Assembly (NCBI GenBank): GCA_020698575.1 | Contig: CM036253.1 | Coordinates: forward strand, 31,611,719 to 31,675,718 | Reading direction: 5' to 3' | DNA length: 64,000 nt | Source: Bostrychus sinensis | Taxonomy: Eukaryota; Chordata; Actinopteri; Gobiiformes; Eleotridae | In this document: in pieces, positions 25,501 through 35,196 of the stretch | Position numbering within the stretch: the first letter of the stretch is position 1 | Layout of the letters: every line of letters begins with the position of its first letter | Notes under the pieces: model-generated | The model's database searches: none | Told to the model about the DNA's origin: nothing | The model's input: the letters and a program-made list of their open reading frames with translations, nothing else | Translations under genes and position numbers: made by a program

Positions 25501-26150
25501 ATTAACTCAGAAAAAAATGCATTACTAAAGGACAAAACAATGACTGTACCACAGCTAAGACCAGGGCTACAACTGGACCTGAACCAAAACCAAAGAATGA
25601 CTAAACCAGGACTAAATCCAGGACTATACTTAGCAGTGGTCTTCTTTTTGACCTTTAAGCTCTATCATATAACAAGACTACAACAGGAATAAAACTGGCC
25701 CTAAATTAAACTAAATTAGTACTTGAGCTGCAAAAGACCCCTTAAGTAACACTATAAGCAAACCTGTGTACCACCAGTGATACCCGTATCACAGTTTTTT
25801 GTTTTATCGTACAGTATATGAGCAATCACCATATTATCATGAAGGCCACACAGGAGATATTTTATTTTCCAGACTGAAATGTAACAGGGAACTTGTTCAA
25901 ACTGGAAAGACTTTTACAATATCCACTCTTCTTATTTTGTGAAATGTTCATACGATAAAGGACTGTCATAATTCAATCAATATGAAATACAGGATTTTTT
26001 TTTTAAACTAATGTCCCTGTGTGTCCCTCAGGTGCTCTGCAGAATCAGAAGGTGGCGCCGCAGTCCCATCAGAAGTCTGCCCCCTTTCTCACTAAAACTG
26101 GACTGACACTGCTCAAAGACTGCTGTGGCTTCACCTGCTCTGTCATGTAA
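13560..26150 (+). CDS. bmerb1: bMERB domain-containing protein 1-like (C16orf45 family)
   Basis: Six coding exons, 13560-13638, 18308-18428, 22980-23053, 24270-24384, 24467-24537 and 26032-26150, splice in frame to 192 residues. The product is a small bMERB protein. In MICAL-family proteins this helical domain binds Rab8-group GTPases, so a Rab-effector role is inferred. Residues 1-27 are a short charged leader. The bMERB helices run from about 28 to 152: SMADSS, LVRRESELRYMMDDIQLCRE, a KDKSKEDREREEELLQQ coiled stretch, and RDFLVEDVEFERLREREED. A linker follows, then FLTKTGLTLLKDCCGFTCSVM, closely matching my memory of human BMERB1's end. It terminates in CSVM, a CaaX-type box after two further cysteines. 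All splice sites are GT/AG. It could be a second fish copy rather than the one-to-one orthologue. Confidence 0.85.
14052..15128. repeat. Family A repeat, interrupted by a hAT element, in bmerb1 intron 1
   Basis: The left part (14052-14446) begins TAAAGAGGCTATATTATG and contains GAGACCAGCAGAAGGCAG and TTTTTGTATGATGCCATTTT. The right part (14963-15128) continues with GCTGAGCATTTTCAGCTCCTGAG and ends GGGGACCTTTAAAAT. The break is the 14447-14962 insertion. Intron 1 spans 13639-18307 and is otherwise AT-rich with no supported exon. Confidence 0.6.
14447..14962. mobile_element. hAT-type nonautonomous element inside family A copy
   Basis: Ends are CAGGGATGTATAATA and the inverted TATAATACATCCATG. 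It is flanked by GTCTATGC (14439-14446) and GTCTACGC (14963-14970), a 7/8-matching 8-bp TSD. It contains A-runs and a CpG-bearing block near 14756-14880 but no recognisable ORF. 516 bp. Confidence 0.75.
15822..16291. mobile_element. hAT-type nonautonomous element, exact 8-bp TSD TTTTCTAC
   Basis: The 470-bp element starts TAGAGGTCGATATATCGAGC and ends with the inverted-like ATATCAGTTGACTTCTA. TTTTCTAC occurs exactly at 15814-15821 and 16292-16299. The ends are about 70% complementary. An internal ORF of 92 aa runs through the left end and is not protein-like. Confidence 0.8.
16679..17049. mobile_element. Probable MITE with inverted ends GGTGACCA/TGGTCACC
   Basis: The left end TAGGTGACCAGATTTTTAG faces the inverted ATGTGGTCACCATA. 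Internal CTGGGAC motifs recur near both ends (AAAACTGGGACTAAT and AAAACTGGGACTGTC). The TSD is unclear, so borders are uncertain. Confidence 0.5.
18429..22979. other. bmerb1-like intron 2
   Basis: 4.55 kb with no supported exon. It holds a repeat copy related to 52343 and 53654 in inverse orientation near 19895-20010 (GTGCTGTCAGTGAG..CATTAGCA), the 20748-21515 hAT element, and 11-mers of the ACTAAACTGGG type near 22095. The 116-aa ORF at 20244-20594 is not recognisable. Confidence 0.5.
20748..21515. mobile_element. hAT-type element CAGGGCTTGACATTAACT, exact 8-bp TSD GTTATGAA
   Basis: The left end CAGGGCTTGACATTAACT is matched by the inverted AGTTAATGTCAAGCCCTG at the right end with one base inserted between blocks. 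GTTATGAA lies exactly at 20740-20747 and 21516-21523. A second repeat is nested within it (about 20820-21120), with TTTATTTATAAAAGCGC text and a run of 20 or more T. 768 bp. Confidence 0.85.
23060..23582. repeat. Family A repeat, bmerb1 intron 3
   Basis: It carries CACGTGTCTACATACAGAGG, TTTTCAGCTCTTGAGAACAG, ACTCAAACGTGCGTGCATGA and AACATTATAACATGG, shared with the other family A copies. It shows the uninterrupted counterpart of the site where 14447-14962 inserted. The rest of intron 3 (to 24269) has no supported gene; the minus-strand ORF at 23705-24052 looks incidental. Confidence 0.55.
24670..25502. mobile_element. hAT-like element with TAGAGCTGCTCGATTATGG end and nested repeat, bmerb1 intron 5
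   Basis: The left end TAGAGCTGCTCGATTATGG and right end ATAATCACC...ACAGAGCCCTAG resemble inverted copies of the fish repeat with CTGCACGATTATG ends. An inner block with repeated ATTAATCGAT/ATCGATTA text (24770-25190) looks like a second nested element. The TSD is degraded. Intron 5 is 24538-26031. Confidence 0.5.
25555..25800. repeat. 11-mer-containing repeat (ACTAAACCAGG type)
   Basis: It contains ACTAAACCAGGACTAAATCC and related 11-base units, then GTACCACCAGTGATACCCGTATCAC. The combination recurs at 28890-29370, where the 11-mers lie between repeat ends of GTGGTTCTCAAA type. Confidence 0.5.
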
Positions 26151-27164
26151 CACCAAATTCGTAATGTCAACTATTATCTACTGTATTTTTCGTATGATTG
26201 TAATTGTCTGTACTTGATAATGTGAAGTATTGAATGACGGACTTGGAATATAGGTTAGTCCCTGCTCAGTTTTAATAATTAGAAGTGATTATGGCCTTTA
26301 TGTATTATGTCTTTATGTTATGGATGGATTATCATTGGTGCTGTCTCTCAGGCTCTAACTACACTTGTTAATGTCACACTTGATGCCTATAATGTTATTG
26401 TTTCCAATGCAGCCACTGATTAGAAACAACCACTGGGCAGTTTGACAGATACAGACTTTGGCTCAGGTCTGGTCTCAGTCTAAATTTGGCCAATGTACAA
26501 AGTTATTTAGGTCTTGGCTAGCAGAAAACAAACAATTAATTTAAGATAAATCAAGGATAATGGTTGCCTGTGGTCTTAAGATCAGGAAGTCTGATTGTAA
26601 AGCATTAGCGGTGATGGAATGCAACAAAGTGCTTGGATACTGTACTTAGATACAATTTTTATGTATCTGTACTTTGCTGTGCTACTTTTTTAAAATTCCC
26701 AAATACTTTAAATAAGCTGTAGAGGCATCATTACACAATAGTGATCATGGCATTTCACAGGAAAAATAGGTAAAAAAGTAATGAACCAATGTTATGAAGT
26801 GAAGAAGTACGCTGTAGAAACCTCAAAGTAATGGAGATGGGGTTGGCACCACCGACATGAGTGAATTTGAGACAGAAGTGAACCTGATTCCTTTAACTGT
26901 GGGGCTGTTTTGTTTTTTGTGGGTCACAGAATCCTTATGTTTTTTTAATGTGGACCCCCACATACAAGGCCAGAGTGGGTTTGTGCTCCTATTTGCAGAT
27001 AAAGTATAAGTATGTCATGTCTTCACTCACATTTCTTGAGAAATGATCTGCTGTGTTAATTTTATTGCATTGGTTCTTTCATTTTATTTTTTATTTCACA
27101 ATTCATCATACATTATAGGAGATACAGTATATTGTGCTTTTATATTCATATTCTTTTTATCCAT

Positions 27165-27610
27165 ATTTTTAAACCAATCTTGGTTATCTTTAAAAGAGCA
27201 TGTTTTAAAAGTTTTAATAACAGTATGTGACTTCCAGTAATTACTTTACTTCTGCCATAAAGAAAGAAAAGGTGAAGAGACCAGCAGAGGGCAGCAAAAT
27301 GTAGTTCTGTTTGAACAGAAACAGTGAAAAAAACTGTTTACTTCCTTAAACTTTTTGTATGATGCCATTTTACCCCAAAATGAAACATGTCTGTAAGGAA
27401 TCAGTGAATGAGAGCAGACTTGATGTAGAGAGCTTGTTGATTGGTCAGTGCTTTCTGGAGTGGGCAGGGGTTTGTGCCAGAGAAGACAGGCTTACTCAAA
27501 CAGGCTTGAATGAAACAAAACACAACTCCAGGTATGTTTTTGATGAAGGAACAACTTTTTAACATGGGAGAAAGCTCAAAAAAGTTGATTTTGCATACAC
27601 ATCCTCATGT
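27165..27610. repeat. Family A repeat copy
   Basis: It shares GGTGAAGAGACCAGCAGAGG, the CTTCCTTAAACTTTTTGTATG region, AGAGCAGACTTGATGTAGAG and CACAACTCCAGGTATGTTTT with the copies at 14052, 43480 and 58438. Confidence 0.6.
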
Positions 27611-28889
27611 CATTTATACTTTTACTTGTGTAGATTTTTGACCTTTATCTGTACTTAAGTAAAAATGTAGTACTTTCCCCACCACTGAGCATTAGTATTA
27701 AAAGCAGTCACTGTGAAGTATATTTGAGAACATTACTGAAGAGGCATAAAGGCACTTGTTCCCCTTAGCATTATGTTGGGACAAGGCCAACAGTGTATTG
27801 GCTTATTGCAGGCATAACCACACTGCCTTCTCCTTAGCTCCTAGGTAATATCATGTCAATATATTGCAGGACAGCATATCTACTGACCACCACCAGCTGT
27901 TCTGTGGTACCATGCCTGACTAATAAAAGTTTCATGTTTACCATGACTCCTATAGCATGTGTGTACAATCACTATGGCGACAGGGCCTCTAAAATATTGT
28001 GTATTATAGACTGCAGTCACACATGTAGTAGGCGGTTTCTAGTGCAGCCTTTGTGATGCCTTTAGTAGTTAATTTTTTTGGGAATTTTAAATTGATGAAA
28101 AAGTGTCTGTTATTTTTATCCCACAGCTCCAATTGTCAGCCATTTTGTTTATCTGCCTTGTACACACACTGAAATCCTTTTGTGTTGTTTGTAATTCTAG
28201 GCCTCTTTATGATGCTTGGCTTGGTGCTCACATTCTCCAGCAGTTGATAAAGCCTGTCAGCTGGGCTCCATTTAATTCACAGGCTGAGGAGGCTAATCAG
28301 CATGCTACATACTGCGAATATGGACAAGTCACTGCCAGCCCACTCTAATTGGACGCTAGTGAAAACACGGCTCGCTCCCCGGCTGACATTAACCAGTTTC
28401 CGGGAATGTGCTATCACGCTTGGCCAATTAATGTCTTTCCTCCTTCCAAACTTTGACTGTAGTTCTTTGAGAAAGATTTGAATATGTCCAGCAGAAGACA
28501 ATAGTGATGGCGCTAACTGTGCAGAGAAGAGGGCAAAAGCTGTTCATATTTGGTCCCCATAGCAATTGTAGGACATTTACCCCCTGGGGAGAAACTGAGA
28601 CATCTGTGTGGGAGCTGCGGAGGAGAACAGAACACTGTGGCAAAAAAGCTGACATGGAGGGGTGAGAAAGTGTGGGAAAGGGAGAGTGGAGAGCTATAAG
28701 CAAATAGTAATGTTTTAGAAATACAGTATTCTCATGATTAGTATGTCAATTTACCCCACTGCTCACAACAGCAAGGACTAAAACTGTTGTATAGCAGTAT
28801 AGTATCAGAGTAGAGCTGCTGCTCCCCAGCATCAAGACAGCTATAGCGGCTTGGGCAAGACATTTTCAAATAAACTCTAAAAGGGTCTA

Positions 28890-29370
28890 GTAGTGATTCT
28901 CAAACTTTTCTGCCTGAGTACCACCATAGTAAAAAGTTGTTTTTCCAAATCTTTACATGACTAAAATTGGATTGGGGACTAATCCAGGTCTAAAACAAGG
29001 GATAAAATTGGAAAAATTCATTTCTAAATAAGGAAAAATCCAAGACTAAAGCAGATCTAAACCAGGGCAACTCAAGTACTAAGCAAGGACTAAATCAGGT
29101 CTAAACCAGGACAAAGCAATGACCCAACTAGGTGTAAACCAGGACAAAACAAGAAATTAACCCAGTGTAAATCAGGACAAAGCAAGGATTAAACCAGGTC
29201 TAAGCCAGGACTGAACGAGGACTAAACCAGAACTAAATATTGGTCTAAATTAAACCACAATCAAAGCAGGACTTTAACGGCTCTAATTTAAACTAAATCA
29301 GGACTTAAACTGCAAAAGACTCAGCCAGAGGAGGTCCACATACCACCAGTGCTACTCATGCCACAGTTTG
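28890..29370. repeat. hAT-like repeat with internal 11-bp units
   Basis: It starts GTGATTCTCAAACTTTTCTG and ends near GTGCTACTCATGCCACAGTTTG. Between them lie many degenerate 11-mers (CTAAACCAGGA, CTAAATCAGGT and similar), inverse in orientation to the array at 57310. No exact TSD is seen. Confidence 0.55.
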
Positions 29371-30545
29371 TCTGTAGCATATTTGGTTATAGTAGTAGTG
29401 AGTAAAGCGGCAAGCAATAACAGCAAATAAGTGTTGCTTTAGGTGTGGCTCTTTCCTCTGGAGTCCAGCTTCCTATCTCTTCCTCCTGAGCTTCCAGGGA
29501 ATGTCAGGTCTTAAGCCAGCGTGAGTGATTTAAACCTGGCATGCCAGCATTTTTTGTGTGTGTGATGTCAAGCTGAGTTGAGCTATGGACTCGCTTGGGT
29601 GCTTTGCTGTAAATGCTGGGCAAGTGGTATAGGCCTTGTTTGTTTTTTTGTTTTTTGTTGTTGTTGTTGTTGTTTTTTTATTGCTTTGTGTCAAACTTAC
29701 ATCCAAAAATCCACTAAACTGTATTTACACTACTAGTAAGTCCAGCTTCCCATCTCCTCCTCCTTTGCTCCCAGGGAATGTCAGATCTGGCTAAGGGTAG
29801 TGGTGGACGAAGTACTCAAAATCTGTACTGAAAATGTGCTCTAGAAAATGTACTCAGAAAGTAATTCTTAAAAAAAAATGTACTTAAGTAAAGGTATCTA
29901 GTTGTGAACTAAATGTCTCCTGAGGTTAAATTAATATTTGTTTGTGCTACACTTAAGATTTCATAACATATAAAAGAACATTAGGAAGATGTTTTATCAT
30001 TATTTAAAAAAACTAAACTGAAATAAAATAAAAATGATGGTGTTAGTACTGTTAAGGTTTGTGGCACAAAAGCTTACTTCTAAAAACAGAGTGGCCAGTG
30101 CTTCCTGCATTTAGAAAAGTTAGCTTTTGTCAGTCAGTGGTGCTACAGTTGAGGGCCTGGGAAATGTGGAGTAGCTTTATTTGTGCTTCCCATACTAAAG
30201 AGTTCTCCTGTTACAGACACAATGCAGTGGCACCCTTTACGCCGGGCCTCCTATTGAGCAGGTCTGCTGCCTTGTTTACATTCAGTCACCAGTGCGATCC
30301 AGTAGAAAAAAATTGAGTTCAATGAGGGGAAGGAAGAACATAATATGTGTATAGATGGATGCTATATAAAACAACATAGACCATCCTCTACATGCTGTTA
30401 AAGAGGAACAAATAATAAACCACGACAGAGAACATATAATAACCACAACAGTATAATATGAAGAACATTTTGTATGTATGAAAAGTCAGTGGAATGCAAA
30501 GAAAGTCCCCTTTAGCAAAACATTGTATAGCAGCATAGCATAATC

Positions 30546-30836
30546 TATTCCTGTGGTTCTCAAATTATGGTACTAGAACCAGTGATGGTACGCAGGCTCT
30601 TTCTAGTAGGATTTTTTGAAGATGAAAACCTATAAATATTTACAGATTGTTTAGTCCAGTTTTAGTCCTGTTCTGGTTGTTTAGGGTGCACTGTTTAGGC
30701 CCACTTTAGTCCTGGTGTAAGCATACTTTAAAATGAAATCACAATCCCGACTTTATGGTTAAAGATGGCACTTGGAAAGCCAGTTCTTTTCCGTGGTGGT
30801 ACTCAAAATGAATGAGTGAGTTTGAAAACCACTGGT
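30546..30836. mobile_element. Short hAT-like element (GTGGTTCTCAAA ends)
   Basis: CTGTGGTTCTCAAATTATGG at the left faces TTTGAAAACCACTG at the right. The interior has TTTAGTCCTG-like units. No convincing 8-bp TSD. A similar, weaker pair (GATTCTCAACTT / GAGAACTAGTGG) occupies about 30846-30993. Confidence 0.55.
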
Positions 30837-31615
30837 CTAATGCAGGGATTCTCAACTTGTGTTTCAGACAATTTTATTGTAACCCATTGTAATTTTTTCT
30901 ATATTCTTTTCCTACCACATGAAACTAGTATATTTAACCTCACTCACAGCAGCCTGCTTTCAGGTCACACCTAATGATTTGAGAACTAGTGGTCTTGAAT
31001 GGCGGCAAGAAGAATCTCATTGATATGTTAGCAACACACAGGAAACTATAGTTCTTTTATGTTAAGGCAGTCTAAAGAGATAAAGCCTTATGATAGTTTG
31101 AAATGACTAAAAATAACGTACAGATGCATTTTTTTTCTCTCTCCTTTTGCAAAGATTGGTCATGTGGTCCTGTGTTGGTCTCCATACAGTAGTAGCATAG
31201 CAACTGTGAGACATCAGAGAGTGTTTGAGGCGGTGGCTGCACACGTGCTGCAGTCACACCACACACATACTAAAGGTACATATGAAAACATTGCTCACAG
31301 TGTTATTGGCAAATCACATTTCCTGTTCAGATCCAAGGCTGCAGGTTCACCTCCACTTCTGCACATACAGTATTTGAGTTACTGTTGCTATTACAAACCG
31401 TAGGCACCTGTGTTGTCCATGTTGTTGATGTAGAGGTCCGTGCAAGACTCTAATCTCTATGAGTCAGTGTGAAATGTTGTATGTACTACACAACAAACAT
31501 CCCTCCAGTGTGCCAACAAAAACATCACGTCATTTAGTTTTAAGAGTCCATGTTGCTCCATCAAACACAACTATTGTATTGTATCCTGTAGTCCAAAATA
31601 GACATTGTTTACTAG

Positions 31616-32203
31616 AGCAATGTTTCCCAACCAGGGGTACGCAAACACTTTGCAGGTGATACTTGGAATTATTTGAAAATGTATGTGAAAAATCATGAGA
31701 AAATGTTTGCAAGCTTCATAATAAACCACTGAAAGTATGAAGATTGGTGAAGTGTCCCAGTGACAGTAAATATGGTCAAATTTAATCCAAAACAACAAGG
31801 GATATTATTGAATAGTTGTTGTTTTTTTTTTTGTGGTAATTACATTATGAGTTTAAGATTTTATTTTATTTATATTTTGTTTAAATAAAAAATAATGAAA
31901 CATAGTAAAATAAAATAATAATAAAAGTAAAGTAAAAATAATTAGAATTTATATAGTAATATTTTATTGAAAGGATTATTGTTTTTTGTTTTTGTTTTTT
32001 TAATCTTGAGTTTGAGTTTTCAGAAACGTAGGAGAAGTTGCCTTTATAATAAAGTAAGTATATAATGTCATTGCAATAATAAAGACAGAGTTTTTTTTAT
32101 ATATGACCACCAAGAATCATCCACACATACATAGACTGAGGGGGTACACATGGTCTGACAGAAGGCCCAAGGGGTACACGAGACAAAAGGTTGGAAACCA
32201 CTG
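31616..32203. mobile_element. hAT-like element, TTTCCCAACCAGGGGTACGC ends
   Basis: The left end CAATGTTTCCCAACCAGGGG pairs with right GGTTGGAAACCACTG. The flanks TACTAGAG and GAATACAG agree at 5 of 8 positions, so the TSD has decayed. The interior is A/T-rich without ORF. A one-ended relative is at about 56230-56310 (TGTTTCCCAACCAGGG). Confidence 0.6.
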
Positions 32204-33191
32204 GAATACAGGACAGCTGCATAAATGATTTTGCTTGAAGCAAAAATTGATGGAGGTTTCTTCTGACTGCTTTCTGACAGCTTTTTACATTTCCCTCAGT
32301 GACTGTAGGTTACTGTGCAGCTGATTTTGGATAACACATGTGGCAGTGCAGATGTTGTAAATACTGCACCCATGTGGCCACACAGTACATAACTTCATAA
32401 TGATTCATATTCTCTTGTGCTAAGTACAGTATATGATTGGAGACAATGCACGAGGGACAGGCAACATAGCTCTAGCCCCAGTCTATATCTGTCCAGCCAT
32501 GATGTGATATGTAAAATCTGATCATGTATAGGTTATGTGTTGGTATGTATACACACAATGTAAAACGTAAAGGAACTGGCTGATTAGGCCCCACATACAT
32601 GTTATATTATAAGGTTCATATCAGGGGTGTTGCTAGACATGAAGCTTTACAGGGGCCCAGGACCCTCTTACTCATATTGTTGTTGTTTTTCTAAAGAAGG
32701 GCAGCACAATATACCATTCAATGTTTGTTTGTTTTTTAAGCATATTTGGAAAAGTAAACATGGTTTTGAAATGTTTAATGTTAATTTAATCTTAAACATG
32801 TCTCTAAGTTCTACAGGACGCCGCGCAGCTGTCTTACACAGGCCTGTTCAAAATATTATGTAGCTATTTTTTAAATAGATACACATGATGGAAAATGTTT
32901 TGCAGTTTGAATCAAAGCCTCTTGGGGTCTGGATTCGAAATGGGGTCCGTCTGTTGCAGGAGATAGGTCTAATGAAAGCTCTGACAAATAATATTAGGTT
33001 ATAGAGAATTTATTTACTAGGGCACAGCTAATTTATACTGATAAGTGGTCTTGTGACGCCCCTGGTTCATATATTACTCTAATCAACCATCTGACCAAAA
33101 ATTACAAGGCTTGCTGAAGTATAACAGTTTCTGTTGTTCCTCCTTTGTTGTCTATATTTGGATGAAGACTCCAGTTACAGGACATAATTAG

Positions 33192-33481
33192 GTAACACTT
33201 TAGAATAATTCTACATTATAAAGCATTAGTTTAGTATTAGTTAAGGTTTAGAAACCAATCAGTATTTACAAAACATTACTTCAACAACAATAAACACTGT
33301 TAATATTATCATCAGTGTTTAATACTTGAGTAATAAGCTAATGTAAATAATTTTCAAATTATAACCACTAGTGTTAATTCTGCATAGGCCCATATAAACA
33401 AATTATTAATTAAAATGTTAATTACACATTTATGTATGCTTTATTACTCCTCAGTAGTAGTGAGTTATTCTAGGGTGTTAC
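33192..33481. mobile_element. Probable MITE with GGTAACACTTTAGAATAA ends
   Basis: GGTAACACTTTAGAATAA at the left is the inverse of TTATTCTAGGGTGTTAC at the right (about 16/17). AT-rich interior; TSD not resolved. Confidence 0.55.
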
Positions 33482-33892
33482 TCATAATTGTTTTGAAATG
33501 TCATTTGCTAATCAGTTAACCACCAGACCTAAATTACTGAGGAAGTATAATGGTGTACCCTAACAGTGAACCGCGAGATCGACCCTTGCATTCAGTTATC
33601 CAATGGGAGTACTGCCAAATCTGGCTGTGTCACTGTCATGTCACTAATCAGCACAGTGAGGGCTGTTGTGACGTGTACCTGTGTGTGAGTAGAGTATAAG
33701 CTCATTGCCTTGGAACCAAATGTCATTATTATTAAAATCTGATACTTAATAAGTCTGTGTGACTAATACCAACAGCAGAGGAAAATAATTATGGAATCAC
33801 ATTGCTATAAACTGCCAATGCTGATTCATCCCAGTTTACTACGCTGCATACAGCTATACAATTAGGCATAGTGTTCATAGATTTCTAATTTG

Positions 33893-34715
33893 CAGTGGTG
33901 TAACTTGCTAATGAGCAGCTCCAGTGCATGTCTTAAGAATGGGCCCTCAAGATTTGAAGTACATTAAGTTCACGTCTAATCTATAATATCAGAGCTATCT
34001 GCTGTTTTTATTGCAGTTTATTGGGAAGATAGGTGCTACAGGTGGTATAGTTTTATTCATATAAAATTCATATTTATTAAGGAACAATTTTACACTTTTT
34101 TTTTTACATTTTTTTTTTTTTTTAAAGACACATGTATAGGTATATTCTGGTCTCACATTTTATAATAAGTTTATGAATGTAATTTAAATTTATGGTAAAA
34201 ACTTTATTCTATAAGAGAGTCATGTGCTGCTCTTGTTTGTTTATTTATTTGTTTATTCATTCATTCATTCATCTTAGGGGTCCTGGTTGATCCCAATAAC
34301 TTTGGGCCTTAGGCGGAGTACACCCTAGACAGAGGCCAGCTTGTCTCAGGGCTGACACAGAGACACAGACTCTCACATTCATTCACTAGGGGCAATTTAG
34401 ATTCACCAGTTCACCTAACACATGCATGTCTTTGGACGGTGGGAGGAAGCTGAAGTACCCAGAGAGAACACAGGGAGGACATGCAGACTCCACCCAGAGA
34501 GTTCGTGAGTTGGCCGGCCCAAGGATCAAACCCACAACCTCCTTGCTGGGAGGCGAGAAGAGTAACCACTCTGCCACTGTGCCCCCTATTTGTTTATTCT
34601 TGTTTATTACAATTATTTGATTATTTCAAACTCAGACTTGACAAGAGATGTGGCCTACAACCTTCTGGGCCCCAGTGCAGTTGCGCTGGCTGCACTGCCT
34701 GTTGTTACGCCCCTG
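33893..34715. mobile_element. hAT-type element, family B, exact TSD CTAATTTG, with nested SINE
   Basis: The left end CAGTGGTGTAACTTGCTAAT and right end GTTACGCCCCTG are family B termini. CTAATTTG lies exactly at 33885-33892 and 34716-34723. A complete SINE (34259-34586) inserted into it later. Confidence 0.85.
34259..34586 (-). repeat. tRNA-headed SINE, full copy, 13-bp TSD
   Basis: On the minus strand it begins GGGGGCACAGTGGCAGAGTG with an A-box-like TGGCAGAGTGG and a B-box-like GGGTTTGATCC. It continues through the body with CTCCACC..GTCCTCCCTGTG and ends in an ATGAATGAATGAAT tail. TATTTGTTTATTC flanks it exactly at 34246-34258 and 34587-34599, as expected from LINE-driven retroposition. 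Related copies: 55513 (+), 59114 (-), about 45250 (-) and about 5790 (+). Confidence 0.85.
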
Positions 34716-35039
34716 CTAATTTGTTACAAGGGATTTTTAATAAGCATTCTGTCAAGTAGGCCTAAGTAGGACAGTGTTTTACCATGAAGGCAACTGGCTG
34801 AACTAGTCATGCCTAAAAAATGTGGACTGTCTTCATTACTTGAATCATCCTGGTAGCAGATGACTAACCTCTATACAGGCTACTGCTGGTTATGCAATCA
34901 GGCAACAACAATATATAGCTTTATAAAAAGTGATCATTCTCCAGAAGCACTCCATCAGAACCAGTGAGGGGCGCAGTCGTGCAGCTAATCTTAAGTAATA
35001 AAAGACGTTAGCCCACTCGTTTATATTATCGGGTCCTCT

Positions 35040-35196
35040 CCCTTTAAAACGTGACGCAGCTCAACTAGTGGCCCACTTTGTTGTAGCCTACGTCCTCCCG
35101 GAGCGGAGCAGCACAGAGCCGTGCGGCGGGAGAAGAGGAGTCGTTGGTTCGGCGGCGTGGCCCGGGGACGTCGGTGTATTGCAGGGGGCCGTCAAC
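35040..35196 (+). promoter_or_regulatory. tom1: tom1 promoter and 5' UTR
   Basis: A short CpG-rich island (CGTCCTCCCGGAGCGG, GGACGTCGG) lies directly upstream of ATG 35197, with a TGACGCAG element near 35052. The transcription start is not resolved. Confidence 0.5.

Larger units (their letters stand above)
26151..35040. other. bmerb1 3' UTR and 8.9-kb repeat-rich spacer to tom1
   Basis: No protein gene is supported. It holds a family A copy (about 27165-27610), 11-mer repeats inside hAT-like ends (28890-29370 and 30546-30836), a GTT microsatellite (about 29656-29673), a hAT-like element at 31616-32203, a MITE at about 33192-33481, and the 33893-34715 element with a nested SINE. ORFs in 27043-32863 are short and unrecognised. 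Confidence 0.5.

Noticed and set aside
34530..34590. tRNA gene
   Set aside because: Only A- and B-box-like sequences of a SINE head are present, with no cloverleaf and a GAAT-tailed SINE body behind it.
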